Below, piece by piece: positions 1 to 5,841 of a stretch of 6,952 nucleotides of DNA (position 1 is its first letter; each line of letters opens with the position of its first letter). The translations under genes were made by a program, and so were the position numbers. Source of the DNA: Candidatus Aerophobota bacterium (GTDB lineage Bacteria; Aerophobota; Aerophobia; Aerophobales; B3-G15); contig JACUUP010000080.1 of the NCBI GenBank assembly GCA_014859225.1, positions 1-6,952 on the forward strand. The letters run 5' to 3'. The notes under the pieces were generated by a model. That model was not told where the DNA came from. It saw only the letters and a list, made by a program, of their open reading frames with translations, and searched no databases.

Positions 1-33
1 ATCAGCTAAAATTTACTCTCAGGAAAAAATTAA

Positions 34-1173
34 ATGACATCCCGAGAAAGGGTTCTAACCACTTTAGCTCACAAAGAACCAGATAGAGTTCCTCTTGATT
101 TGGGAGGAACGCCAACTACGATTGAAACACCTGCCTATAACCAGCTTAAAGAATATCTTGGAATAAAAAGCAAAACCAAAACTTTTTTAAGAGACCATGT
201 GCAACCGGATGAGAATTTGTTACAGCTTTTAGAAATAGACACCCGTTACCTTCACCCAAAATCTCCTAAAAGCTGGAAAATGCAGATTGACCCGGATAAC
301 TCCTATGTTGATGAGTGGGGAATAAGATGGAAAAAACCAAAGTCCAGTTTCTACTTCGATCCGGTAGAACATCCTTTGCAAAATGCCACAATTGATGAAC
401 TTGAAAAATACAGCTGGCCTGACCCTGAGGATGTGGGAAGGATAGAGGGACTAAAAGATGAGGCGAAATACCTCTATGAGAAAACAGATTACGCCATAGT
501 AGCTGATATGCACGGGGTGGGAATATTTGAGACCGCCTGGATGCTAAGAGGATTTGAAAGATTTCTGGAAGATTTAGTGGTTAATGAGGAATTTTCTTTG
601 AGGCTCCTTGAGAAGGTCACTCAGATAAAAACGGGACTTTATGAGAAGTTTCTTGATGCGGTGGGAGACTACATTCATGTAATTATGGTCTCTGATGACG
701 TTGGTATGGAAAATGGACTGCTTATCTCCCCCTATCTTTATCGGGAAATAATAAAACCATTTCATAAAAAACTCTGGCAATTTATAAAAAAGAAAACTAA
801 AGCCTATCTTTTTCTACACTCCTGTGGAAGTGTGTATCAGCTCATTCCTGATTTTATAGAACTGGGGATAGATATCTTAAACCCCATACAGGTGACGGCA
901 AAAGATATGGATACAAAAAGGTTGAAAGCTGAGTTTGGGGATAAGCTAAGCTTCTGGGGAGCCATAGATACACAGAAGGTTCTTCCTTACGGGACACCCA
1001 GAGATGTTGAGGGAGAGGTAAAAAGGAGAATAAAAGACCTTTCTTTAGGAGGTGGATACGTCCTTTGTGCTGTCCACAATATCCAGGCTGGAGTAAAACC
1101 AGAAAATATCTTAAAGATGTATCAGGCAGCAAAAAAATATGGAAAATATCCCTGCAGTCTCCAAAAAAGATAA
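34..1173 (+). CDS. URO-D/MtaA family protein, probable corrinoid-linked methyltransferase type
   Basis: A 379-residue protein of the uroporphyrinogen decarboxylase superfamily, as judged from the N-terminal RERVLTTLAHKEPDRVPLD block, the central SDDVG segment (residues 220-224) and the C-terminal GGGYVL...GVKPENI region. It lacks the RQAGR arginine motif of true HemE, so heme synthesis is unlikely. It does have His262-x-Cys264 (LHSCGS) and Cys345 (VLCAVH), matching the H-x-C...C zinc site of MtaA/CmuA-type methylcobamide:thiol methyltransferases, where zinc activates a thiol as methyl acceptor. The inferred role is therefore cytoplasmic methyl transfer to or from a corrinoid protein, substrate unknown. 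No corrinoid protein or MtaB-like partner is in the window, though the upstream side is cut off after 33 bp. The ATG follows an in-frame TAA (31-33), with an AGGA ribosome site at 21-24. Family assignment is firm; the reaction is inferred. Confidence 0.88.
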   Translation: MTSRERVLTTLAHKEPDRVPLDLGGTPTTIETPAYNQLKEYLGIKSKTKTFLRDHVQPDENLLQLLEIDTRYLHPKSPKSWKMQIDPDNSYVDEWGIRWKKPKSSFYFDPVEHPLQNATIDELEKYSWPDPEDVGRIEGLKDEAKYLYEKTDYAIVADMHGVGIFETAWMLRGFERFLEDLVVNEEFSLRLLEKVTQIKTGLYEKFLDAVGDYIHVIMVSDDVGMENGLLISPYLYREIIKPFHKKLWQFIKKKTKAYLFLHSCGSVYQLIPDFIELGIDILNPIQVTAKDMDTKRLKAEFGDKLSFWGAIDTQKVLPYGTPRDVEGEVKRRIKDLSLGGGYVLCAVHNIQAGVKPENILKMYQAAKKYGKYPCSLQKR

Positions 1174-1204
1174 TATACCAACCCCACCTTTTTCTTACCT
1201 AATA

Positions 1205-1227
1205 TCGCAGGCTCTCAAGCCCTGCGA
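1205..1227 (+). terminator. bulged hairpin, possible terminator after the URO-D family gene
   Basis: TCGCA (1205-1209) plus GGCT (1210-1213) pair with AGCC (1218-1221) and TGCGA (1223-1227). This gives a 9-bp GC-rich stem with a CTCA loop and one bulged C at 1222. A pyrimidine-rich tail (CTATCTTCTT) follows on the plus strand instead of a clean T run, so termination could be weak. It lies between the URO-D family stop and the promoter of the next unit, which fits a terminator. The opposite strand has no T tract after the stem. Confidence 0.5.
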
Positions 1228-1254
1228 CTATCTTCTTAAAAACCCGTGTCTTCC

Positions 1255-1283
1255 TTGCCTGTTAGAAAAGATTATGCTAAAAT
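1255..1283 (+). promoter_or_regulatory. housekeeping-type promoter for the small membrane gene and purM
   Basis: TTGCCT (-35, 1255-1260), a 17-bp spacer and TAAAAT (-10, 1278-1283), with a TG at 1275-1276 forming an extended -10. Transcription would start near 1290, about 20 bp before the start codon. The ribosome site GGAGGG is at 1301-1306. Confidence 0.65.
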
Positions 1284-1310
1284 AGAGAAATAATATTAAA
1301 GGAGGGTAAG

Positions 1311-1571
1311 ATGCAGATTGTATTACATAAACTGGATTGGTACACTAAATTGGTTTTAACAGTTATAGCAGCAGCACTGATAGCAATGCTTTTAAAACCA
1401 TTTTTCACATCCCGGGAAGTTGGTGCTACTGCTGAGATACAAAGACAGATAATAGATGTAAATTTGAATATTGACCAGGTGGGAGGGGAGAAAATTTTGC
1501 GCTGGTGGGAAAGAGAAAGAGCAGAAAAGGGAATACCCATCTATATTGAGGGAAAAATAACAACTGAGTAG
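1311..1571 (+). CDS. small single-pass membrane protein of unknown function
   Basis: An 86-residue protein that I do not recognise. Residues 12-32 form one strongly hydrophobic helix (LVLTVIAAALIAMLL core) ending in Lys-Pro-Phe-Phe. A mostly polar tail of about 50 residues follows, with a predicted amphipathic start (AEIQRQIIDVNLNI), a Trp-Trp pair at 65-66, a charged stretch (ERERAEKG) and a beta-like end (IPIYIEG). There is no cleavable signal-peptide pattern, so it is probably an anchored protein with a soluble domain on one face; the side is not clear. Support as a real gene: an excellent GGAGGG ribosome site 4-5 bp before the ATG, an extended -10 promoter just upstream, and purM only 10 bp downstream in the same direction. 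The overlapping minus-strand frames have no such signals. Confidence 0.75.
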   Translation: MQIVLHKLDWYTKLVLTVIAAALIAMLLKPFFTSREVGATAEIQRQIIDVNLNIDQVGGEKILRWWERERAEKGIPIYIEGKITTE

Positions 1572-1581
1572 CTAAAATAAA

Positions 1582-2673
1582 ATGGAAAAAGAGAAGATAA
1601 CTTATAAAGAAAGTGGGGTAGACGCACAAGCAGAAGAGCTTGCTTTAAAAGAGCTTTCCCGGTGGACAAAAAAGACCTTTAATTTCAGAGATAAAGTAGG
1701 TTCGGTTAAACTGGAGCTTGGCTATTTTGCCAATGTTGTTGATATTGGACAGAATATGGGCATTGCTATATCTACAGATGGGGTAGGAAGCAAAATCCTT
1801 ATCGCTCAGCTCATGGAAAAATATGATACTATTGGTATTGATTGTGTAGCCATGAATGTTAATGATGTTGTGTGTGTCGGAGCCGAGCCTATTTCCATGG
1901 TTGACTACCTTGCGGTTAGCAAGCCAGACCCAGAACTTCTATATCAAATTGGTAAAGGATTGTATGAGGGTGCAAAAATTGCCAGAGTTAACATCCCGGG
2001 AGGCGAAATTGCCCAGGTGAGGGAGATGATAAAAGGGGAAAGATACGGACATGAGTTTGACCTGGTGGGAACTGCAATTGGGGTAGTTGACATCAACAGA
2101 ATAATTACGGGCAAGGATATAAAAGAAAAAGAACTGGTCATGGGCTTTGCCAGTAGTGGCGTGCACAGCAATGGGTTAACTCTTGCCAGATGTACTCTTC
2201 TAAAAAAAGGAAAACTAAAGGTAGATAGTTATATTCCTGAGCTACAAAGAGCACTGGGGGACGAACTTCTTGAGCCAACTTTAATTTATGTTCCTGCTGT
2301 AGTGGAAATGCTAAAGAAAGGGTTAAACATAAAAGCTCTTATTCATGTAACCGGCGATGGACTTTTAAATCTAAATCGGGTAGCCTCCCCTGCAGGTTAT
2401 ATTCTGGACAACCTCCCTTCCCCTCAACTAATTTTTTCCCTCATCCAGAAAACAGGTGATATATCAGATGAGGAAATGTTCGCTGTATTTAACATGGGAA
2501 TAGGTTTTTGTGTAATTATTCCCGAAGAAGAAATGGATAATATTTGCGCCATAGCAAAAAAACATAACTTTAAAGCTCAGCGCATAGGCTATGTTGACAG
2601 GATGGGGGAAAGAGAAGTTATTATTCCTTGCAAGAAGTTGAAAGGCAAAAAAGACAAGTTTGTGAACTATTAA
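1582..2673 (+). CDS. purM: phosphoribosylformylglycinamidine cyclo-ligase (AIR synthase), divergent
   Basis: PurM closes the imidazole ring of FGAM with ATP to give AIR, the fifth step of purine synthesis, in the cytoplasm. The 363-residue protein (family usually about 330-350) shows TYKESGVD (7-14), TDGVGSK (65-71), NDVVCVGAEP (94-103), SSGVHSNG (191-198), LLEPTLIYV (229-237) and FNMGIGF (303-309). The TYK-x-GVD start separates PurM from its relatives SelD, ThiL and HypE. The usual GGETAEMP loop reads GGEIAQVR (140-147) and HITGGG reads HVTGDG (255-260). MNVNDVVCVGAEP and FNMGIGFCVI look closer to archaeal-type PurM than to the E. coli form. The start is the first ATG after an in-frame TAA (1573-1575). 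It has almost no Shine-Dalgarno, so translation may be coupled to the small gene ending 10 bp upstream. No other purine genes are in view. Confidence 0.88.
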   Translation: MEKEKITYKESGVDAQAEELALKELSRWTKKTFNFRDKVGSVKLELGYFANVVDIGQNMGIAISTDGVGSKILIAQLMEKYDTIGIDCVAMNVNDVVCVGAEPISMVDYLAVSKPDPELLYQIGKGLYEGAKIARVNIPGGEIAQVREMIKGERYGHEFDLVGTAIGVVDINRIITGKDIKEKELVMGFASSGVHSNGLTLARCTLLKKGKLKVDSYIPELQRALGDELLEPTLIYVPAVVEMLKKGLNIKALIHVTGDGLLNLNRVASPAGYILDNLPSPQLIFSLIQKTGDISDEEMFAVFNMGIGFCVIIPEEEMDNICAIAKKHNFKAQRIGYVDRMGEREVIIPCKKLKGKKDKFVNY

Positions 2674-2711
2674 CCGGCAAAGACGGTAGCTATACAATAA
2701 GGAAATGAGAT

Positions 2712-2786
2712 GGTAGTGTCAAAAATTCCATAAGTGAGTTCAAATTGAATGTCTTAAAAAAATGATTGGGAATTTTTGACATCACC
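2712..2786. repeat. 75-bp inverted-repeat element, MITE or IS remnant candidate
   Basis: The left arm GGTAGTGTCAAAAATTCC (2712-2729) is repeated inverted at 2769-2786 with 16 of 18 positions matching, including 13 consecutive bases. The arms flank a 39-bp AT-rich centre that holds a small palindrome (TTCAAATTGAA, 2739-2749). The arms look like terminal inverted repeats, and the right end carries an outward-facing TTGACA (2776-2781), as IS ends often do. No target-site duplication is evident in the flanks and there is no coding capacity. An alternative is a long AU-rich RNA hairpin or a paired operator controlling the LarA-family gene, which begins 24 bp downstream. Confidence 0.6.
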
Positions 2787-2809
2787 AATAACACATTCAG
2801 GAGGAAGAA

Positions 2810-4090
2810 ATGGAAGAGAAAATCCCTTTAAGGTACCAGGATAGCCAAATTGAAGTAAAGGTTCCCCGGAACAATTTTCTTTATGCTATAAAACCAGAGG
2901 ATGTTCCCATCTTAAAGGATGAAAAAAAATCAATCAGGGAATCACTACAAAATCCGATTAACTGCGCTCCTTTGTCTGAACAGGTAAAAAAAGGAATGAA
3001 AGTGGTAATAATAGGAGATGATATAACAAGACCCACTCCAAGAGAGAGGATTTTTCCCATTCTTTTAGATGAGTTAAATCGCGCCGGGGTTCCTGATAAG
3101 GATATAACGGTGATTATATCTCTTGGAACTCACAGGTATATGAGCGATGAGGAAATTTTAAAGTGCTATGGCAAAGAAGTGGTCCAAAGAGTTTTGGTTA
3201 TGAATCATGAATGGAAGGATGAGGGGAAACTGGTCAAGGTTGGGTCAACTCCAGGTGGAATACCGGTTAGCGTTAATAAAATAGCTTATGAGGCAGATTA
3301 CCTTATGGCTGTAGGTAGCGTTGTTCCTCACTGTCTGGCAGGATACGGTGGAGGCGGTAAAGCGGTGCAACCAGGAATTTGTTCCTGGGAAACTACAGGC
3401 AAAACTCACCTTCTTCCCATGGAAAAAGATAAGTTTCTCAAACTCGCAGGTGATACGGATAATGAGGTAAGAATAGAAATGGAAAAAGTGGCAGAAGTTG
3501 TGGGATTAAATTTTATCTGCAATGTAGTGCTTAACGAGAAAAAAGAGATAGTTCATATTACCTCAGGTGACCAGGTAAAAGCCCACAGGGAAGCGGTGAA
3601 GGTGGCAAAAAAGGTTTACGAACGCAAAATACCTGCTTTAGCTGATATTGTTATAGTAAGTGCTTATCCGGCAGACATAGATTACTGGCAGGGTGCCAAG
3701 CCTCTATCCTACTCCCAGCAGGGTCTAAAAAAAAGAGGAACAACTATCTTCTTAGCTCATCTTCCTGATGGTATCTCTCCTACCCACTGCGAGTTAGGAG
3801 AGCATGCACTTAAATCTTACAAGGAGCTTAAAAAGTTGATTAAAGAAAACAGGCTTGAAGACCTCGTTTGTGCTTCCACCCTCCTCCAGCACGCCAAAAT
3901 AATGGAACATTCATCACAGGTTATCTGTATCTCAGAAGGACTATCTTTGGAAGATAAGCAAAAACTTGGCTTCAAGCATGCAGAAACTGTAGAGGAAGCA
4001 CTGGATATGGCTTTCAAAAAACAGGGAAAAGATGCCAAGGTTGGCACAATTGATTACGGAGGTGATGTCCTACCTATCCTTGAAAGTTAG
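2810..4090 (+). CDS. larA: LarA-family nickel-pincer 2-hydroxyacid racemase/epimerase
   Basis: LarA enzymes interconvert D- and L-2-hydroxy acids (lactate in the founding member) through a nickel-pincer nucleotide bound to a lysine. The protein is 426 residues, the normal family length. Key positions visible are Asp71 and Arg74 in DDITRPTP, His108 (SLGTHRY), His174 (VVPHCLAGYGGGGK), Lys184 as cofactor attachment lysine, His200 (TGKTH), and Gln294/Lys297 (WQGAKP). His108, His174, Lys184 and His200 have the same numbers as in Lactiplantibacillus plantarum LarA. The N-terminal catalytic domain is followed by the C-terminal domain from about residue 275. An AGGAGG ribosome site (2799-2804) supports the ATG. 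No larB, larC or larE is nearby, so the cofactor must be made from elsewhere. Homologues act on several hydroxy acids, so the substrate is unsettled. No convincing promoter is seen; it may lie in or before the inverted repeat upstream. Confidence 0.9.
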   Translation: MEEKIPLRYQDSQIEVKVPRNNFLYAIKPEDVPILKDEKKSIRESLQNPINCAPLSEQVKKGMKVVIIGDDITRPTPRERIFPILLDELNRAGVPDKDITVIISLGTHRYMSDEEILKCYGKEVVQRVLVMNHEWKDEGKLVKVGSTPGGIPVSVNKIAYEADYLMAVGSVVPHCLAGYGGGGKAVQPGICSWETTGKTHLLPMEKDKFLKLAGDTDNEVRIEMEKVAEVVGLNFICNVVLNEKKEIVHITSGDQVKAHREAVKVAKKVYERKIPALADIVIVSAYPADIDYWQGAKPLSYSQQGLKKRGTTIFLAHLPDGISPTHCELGEHALKSYKELKKLIKENRLEDLVCASTLLQHAKIMEHSSQVICISEGLSLEDKQKLGFKHAETVEEALDMAFKKQGKDAKVGTIDYGGDVLPILES

Positions 4091-4105
4091 GTACTCAGTG
4101 TATAT

Positions 4106-5356
4106 TCAGGGATAAATTCCCCTTACCTTTGTTGCCTCAACTACCCTCTCTATGGCAAGTATAAGGGCAGCTTTTCGCATGCTAACATCTTTTTCGCGGG
4201 CTATCCTGTAGACATTTTCAAATGCCTTTTCCATGATGTCTCTGAGTTTAAGATTAACCTCCCTTTCGTTCCAGAAATGAAACTGAAGACCCTGAACCCA
4301 CTCAAAATAAGATACACTCACACCTCCAGCATTAGCAAGGATATCTGGAACAATAAATACTCCTTTTTCCTCAAGGATTTTATCTGCTGCGGAGGTTGTT
4401 GGACCATTAGCTGCCTCTACAATTAGTTTTGCCCTTATACCATCCGCATTATCCTGTGTGATCTGGTTCTCCAGTGCAGCAGGAACAAGCACATCACAGG
4501 TAAGGGTTAAAAGCTCTTCATTGGTAATTCTATCAGCATCTTTAAAACCAATGACAGAGCCCGTTTCTTTCAGGGCAAAGGAGACTTTAACGGGGTCTAA
4601 TCCTTTGGGATTATAGATACCACCTTCTATATCACTTATAGCAGTTATCTTGCAACCTTCCTGAAAGAGAAGGTGGGCAAGATTTCCACCTACATTTCCA
4701 AAGCCCTGAATGGCAAACTCTTTACTTAAAGGGTCAAAAGCAAGTTTTTTTGCTACGTTGAAAATGGTGAACATAACCCCTCTTGCTGTAGCTACATCTC
4801 TTCCAGCTGAGCCTCCAATGCATATTGGTTTTCCTGTAACAACCCCTGGAACAGAGTATCCTACATCCATACTGAACGTATCCATTATCCAGGACATAAC
4901 CTGGGGGTTGGTGTTAACATCAGGGGCAAGGATATCTTTTTCTGGTCCTATTATGGGAATAATCTCTGTGATGTATCTTCTTGTTAGCTTTTCCATCTCA
5001 CCTGAAGACATCTTAGCAGGCTCACAGACAATCCCGCCTTTTGCCCCCCCAAAAGGAACTCCAACTACTGCACATTTCCAGGTCATGAGCATGGCCAGTG
5101 CCTTTATCTCATCTAAGGTTACATCTGGATGATACCTTATACCTCCTTTAGCAGGACCTCGTGTGAGGCTATGCTGGACACGAAAACCGGTAAATACCTT
5201 TATAGAACCATCATCTATCTTTACGGGACAGGATACAGTTAAACACCTTTTTGGTTCTTTGAGGATTGAGCTAAGTCCCGCATCAAGATTCATATACTCT
5301 GCGACCTCATCAAATTCTTTTAATACTTCCTGTAAAAGATTTTCCGCACTTTCCAT
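4106..5356 (-). CDS. gdhA: glutamate dehydrogenase (Glu/Leu/Phe/Val dehydrogenase family)
   Basis: Catalyses reversible amination of 2-oxoglutarate to glutamate with NAD(P)H, in the cytoplasm. In the longest frame (418 residues from 5362) the signature is GPAKGGIRYHP (69-79), then the active-site block GVPFGGAKGG (101-110) with catalytic Lys108, and APDVNT with Asp148. The nucleotide-binding fold has GFGNVGG (220-226) and the C-terminal part has NAGGVSVSYFEW (344-355). Length fits the hexameric bacterial/archaeal class. Adjacency to a PII gene favours glutamate over leucine or phenylalanine as substrate. I place the start at ATG 5356 (416 residues): the AGGAG site (5367-5363) is 6 nt upstream of it, but directly abuts the alternative ATG at 5362. 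It is the second gene of an operon with glnB. It converges on the LarA-family gene with 15 bp between stops. NAD versus NADP preference is not decided. Confidence 0.93.
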   Translation of the reverse strand: MESAENLLQEVLKEFDEVAEYMNLDAGLSSILKEPKRCLTVSCPVKIDDGSIKVFTGFRVQHSLTRGPAKGGIRYHPDVTLDEIKALAMLMTWKCAVVGVPFGGAKGGIVCEPAKMSSGEMEKLTRRYITEIIPIIGPEKDILAPDVNTNPQVMSWIMDTFSMDVGYSVPGVVTGKPICIGGSAGRDVATARGVMFTIFNVAKKLAFDPLSKEFAIQGFGNVGGNLAHLLFQEGCKITAISDIEGGIYNPKGLDPVKVSFALKETGSVIGFKDADRITNEELLTLTCDVLVPAALENQITQDNADGIRAKLIVEAANGPTTSAADKILEEKGVFIVPDILANAGGVSVSYFEWVQGLQFHFWNEREVNLKLRDIMEKAFENVYRIAREKDVSMRKAALILAIERVVEATKVRGIYP

Positions 5357-5362
5357 CCTCAT

Positions 5363-5367
5363 CTCCT
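5363..5367 (-). promoter_or_regulatory. gdhA ribosome binding site overlapping the glnB stop codon
   Basis: AGGAG read on the minus strand from 5367 to 5363. It shares bases with the glnB TAG stop (5368-5366), suggesting translational coupling. Spacing is 6 nt to ATG 5356 but 0 nt to ATG 5362, which decides the start in favour of 5356. Confidence 0.7.
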
Positions 5368-5707
5368 AATAGATAGCTCTTTTCCCTACCTCTGCTGTCC
5401 TTATCCTTACAGCATCTTCAACCGGAAGAACAAATATCTTTCCTGCACCAATTGTTCTGGAAAAGCAAAGCTCACGTATTTTCTTTATTATATCATCAAC
5501 TATCTCCTCATCAACAACAATTTCAACTTTTATCTTGGGTAAAAATTTTACCTCTTTGTTTGGCACTTCACCTTCAAGGTAACCTCTCTGGGTCCCAAAT
5601 CCTTTTACCTCGCTTGCACTCATTCCCCCAACACCCATCTCTACAAGCTCATTTTTTATCTCATCAAGCTTTGATGGCTGGAGAAAACACTCTATTTTCT
5701 TGAGCAT
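5366..5707 (-). CDS. glnB: nitrogen regulatory protein PII, atypical T-loop
   Basis: PII proteins are trimeric sensors of ATP/ADP and 2-oxoglutarate that bind and control enzymes, transporters and regulators of nitrogen metabolism. The 113-residue protein has the family's normal length. It shows KKIECFLQPSKLDEIK at the start, EVKGFGTQRG (33-42) leading into the T-loop, FLPKIKVEIVV (55-65), the B-loop IGAGKIFVLPVED (86-98) and the C-terminal RIRTAEVGKRAIY. The T-loop is one residue shorter than in GlnB/GlnK, and GYLEGEVPNKE replaces the ELYRG stretch. Tyr51, the uridylylation site, is therefore missing, and no cyanobacterial-type Ser49 is apparent. Gln40 and Lys58 match conserved ligand-site residues. 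The AGGAG site (5718-5714) lies 6 nt before the ATG. It precedes gdhA in one operon, suggesting that glutamate dehydrogenase is a target (inference). No amtB is adjacent. Confidence 0.92.
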   Translation of the reverse strand: MLKKIECFLQPSKLDEIKNELVEMGVGGMSASEVKGFGTQRGYLEGEVPNKEVKFLPKIKVEIVVDEEIVDDIIKKIRELCFSRTIGAGKIFVLPVEDAVRIRTAEVGKRAIY

Positions 5708-5748
5708 GGAAGACTCCTTTTTTGCTCAGTTATCTGTTCTTTTCACAA

Positions 5749-5776
5749 ATAATATAAATAACCTGATTAAAGTCAA
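5749..5776 (-). promoter_or_regulatory. housekeeping-type promoter for glnB-gdhA
   Basis: On the minus strand, TTGACT (-35, 5776-5771), a 16-bp spacer and TATTAT (-10, 5754-5749). Each box is one base from consensus. Transcription would begin near 5742, leaving a leader of about 35 nt. No GG-N10-GC sigma-54 site was found in this gap on this strand. Confidence 0.6.
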
Positions 5777-5784
5777 TTTTTTCC

Positions 5785-5812
5785 TTGACCAGAATAAGGG
5801 GTTTTGTAAAAT
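5785..5812 (+). promoter_or_regulatory. housekeeping-type promoter for rpoN
   Basis: TTGACC (-35, 5785-5790), a 16-bp spacer and TAAAAT (-10, 5807-5812). An overlapping TACAAT (5812-5817) is less well spaced. The -35 box lies 8 bp from the divergent glnB -35 box, so a regulator bound here could affect both directions. Confidence 0.5.
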
Positions 5813-5841
5813 ACAATAAGATAAAGAGGTTAGAATTCAAC

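Noticed and set aside
854-1132. 92-codon minus-strand open frame
   Set aside because: Antisense to the conserved zinc-site region of the URO-D family gene; low-complexity Leu/Pro/Ser-rich product typical of a shadow frame.
34-1173. Annotation of the first gene as hemE (uroporphyrinogen decarboxylase)
   Set aside because: The N-terminal RQAGR motif needed for the decarboxylase is absent, and an MtaA-like zinc site is present.
1277-1629. Minus-strand frames opposite the 86-residue membrane gene
   Set aside because: The plus-strand gene has the promoter, ribosome site and sensible hydrophobicity pattern; the minus frames have none.
2776-2804. TTGACA as a -35 box for the LarA-family gene
   Set aside because: There is no -10-like sequence at 16-18 bp; that position falls in the ribosome site. 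It is better explained as part of the inverted-repeat arm.
4091-4125. Bidirectional terminator between the LarA-family gene and gdhA
   Set aside because: Only a 4-bp AGGG/CCCT stem within the end of gdhA is visible, with no T tract, so it is too weak to call.
4710-5132. 140-codon plus-strand open frame
   Set aside because: It lies wholly antisense within gdhA, which has full family motifs. Its product has no recognisable domain and there is no ribosome site worth the name.
5566-5581. TGGCACTTCACCTTCA as a sigma-54 promoter toward rpoN
   Set aside because: The -24 half matches but the -12 half lacks GC at the required spacing. It also lies inside the glnB coding region, over 250 bp from rpoN.
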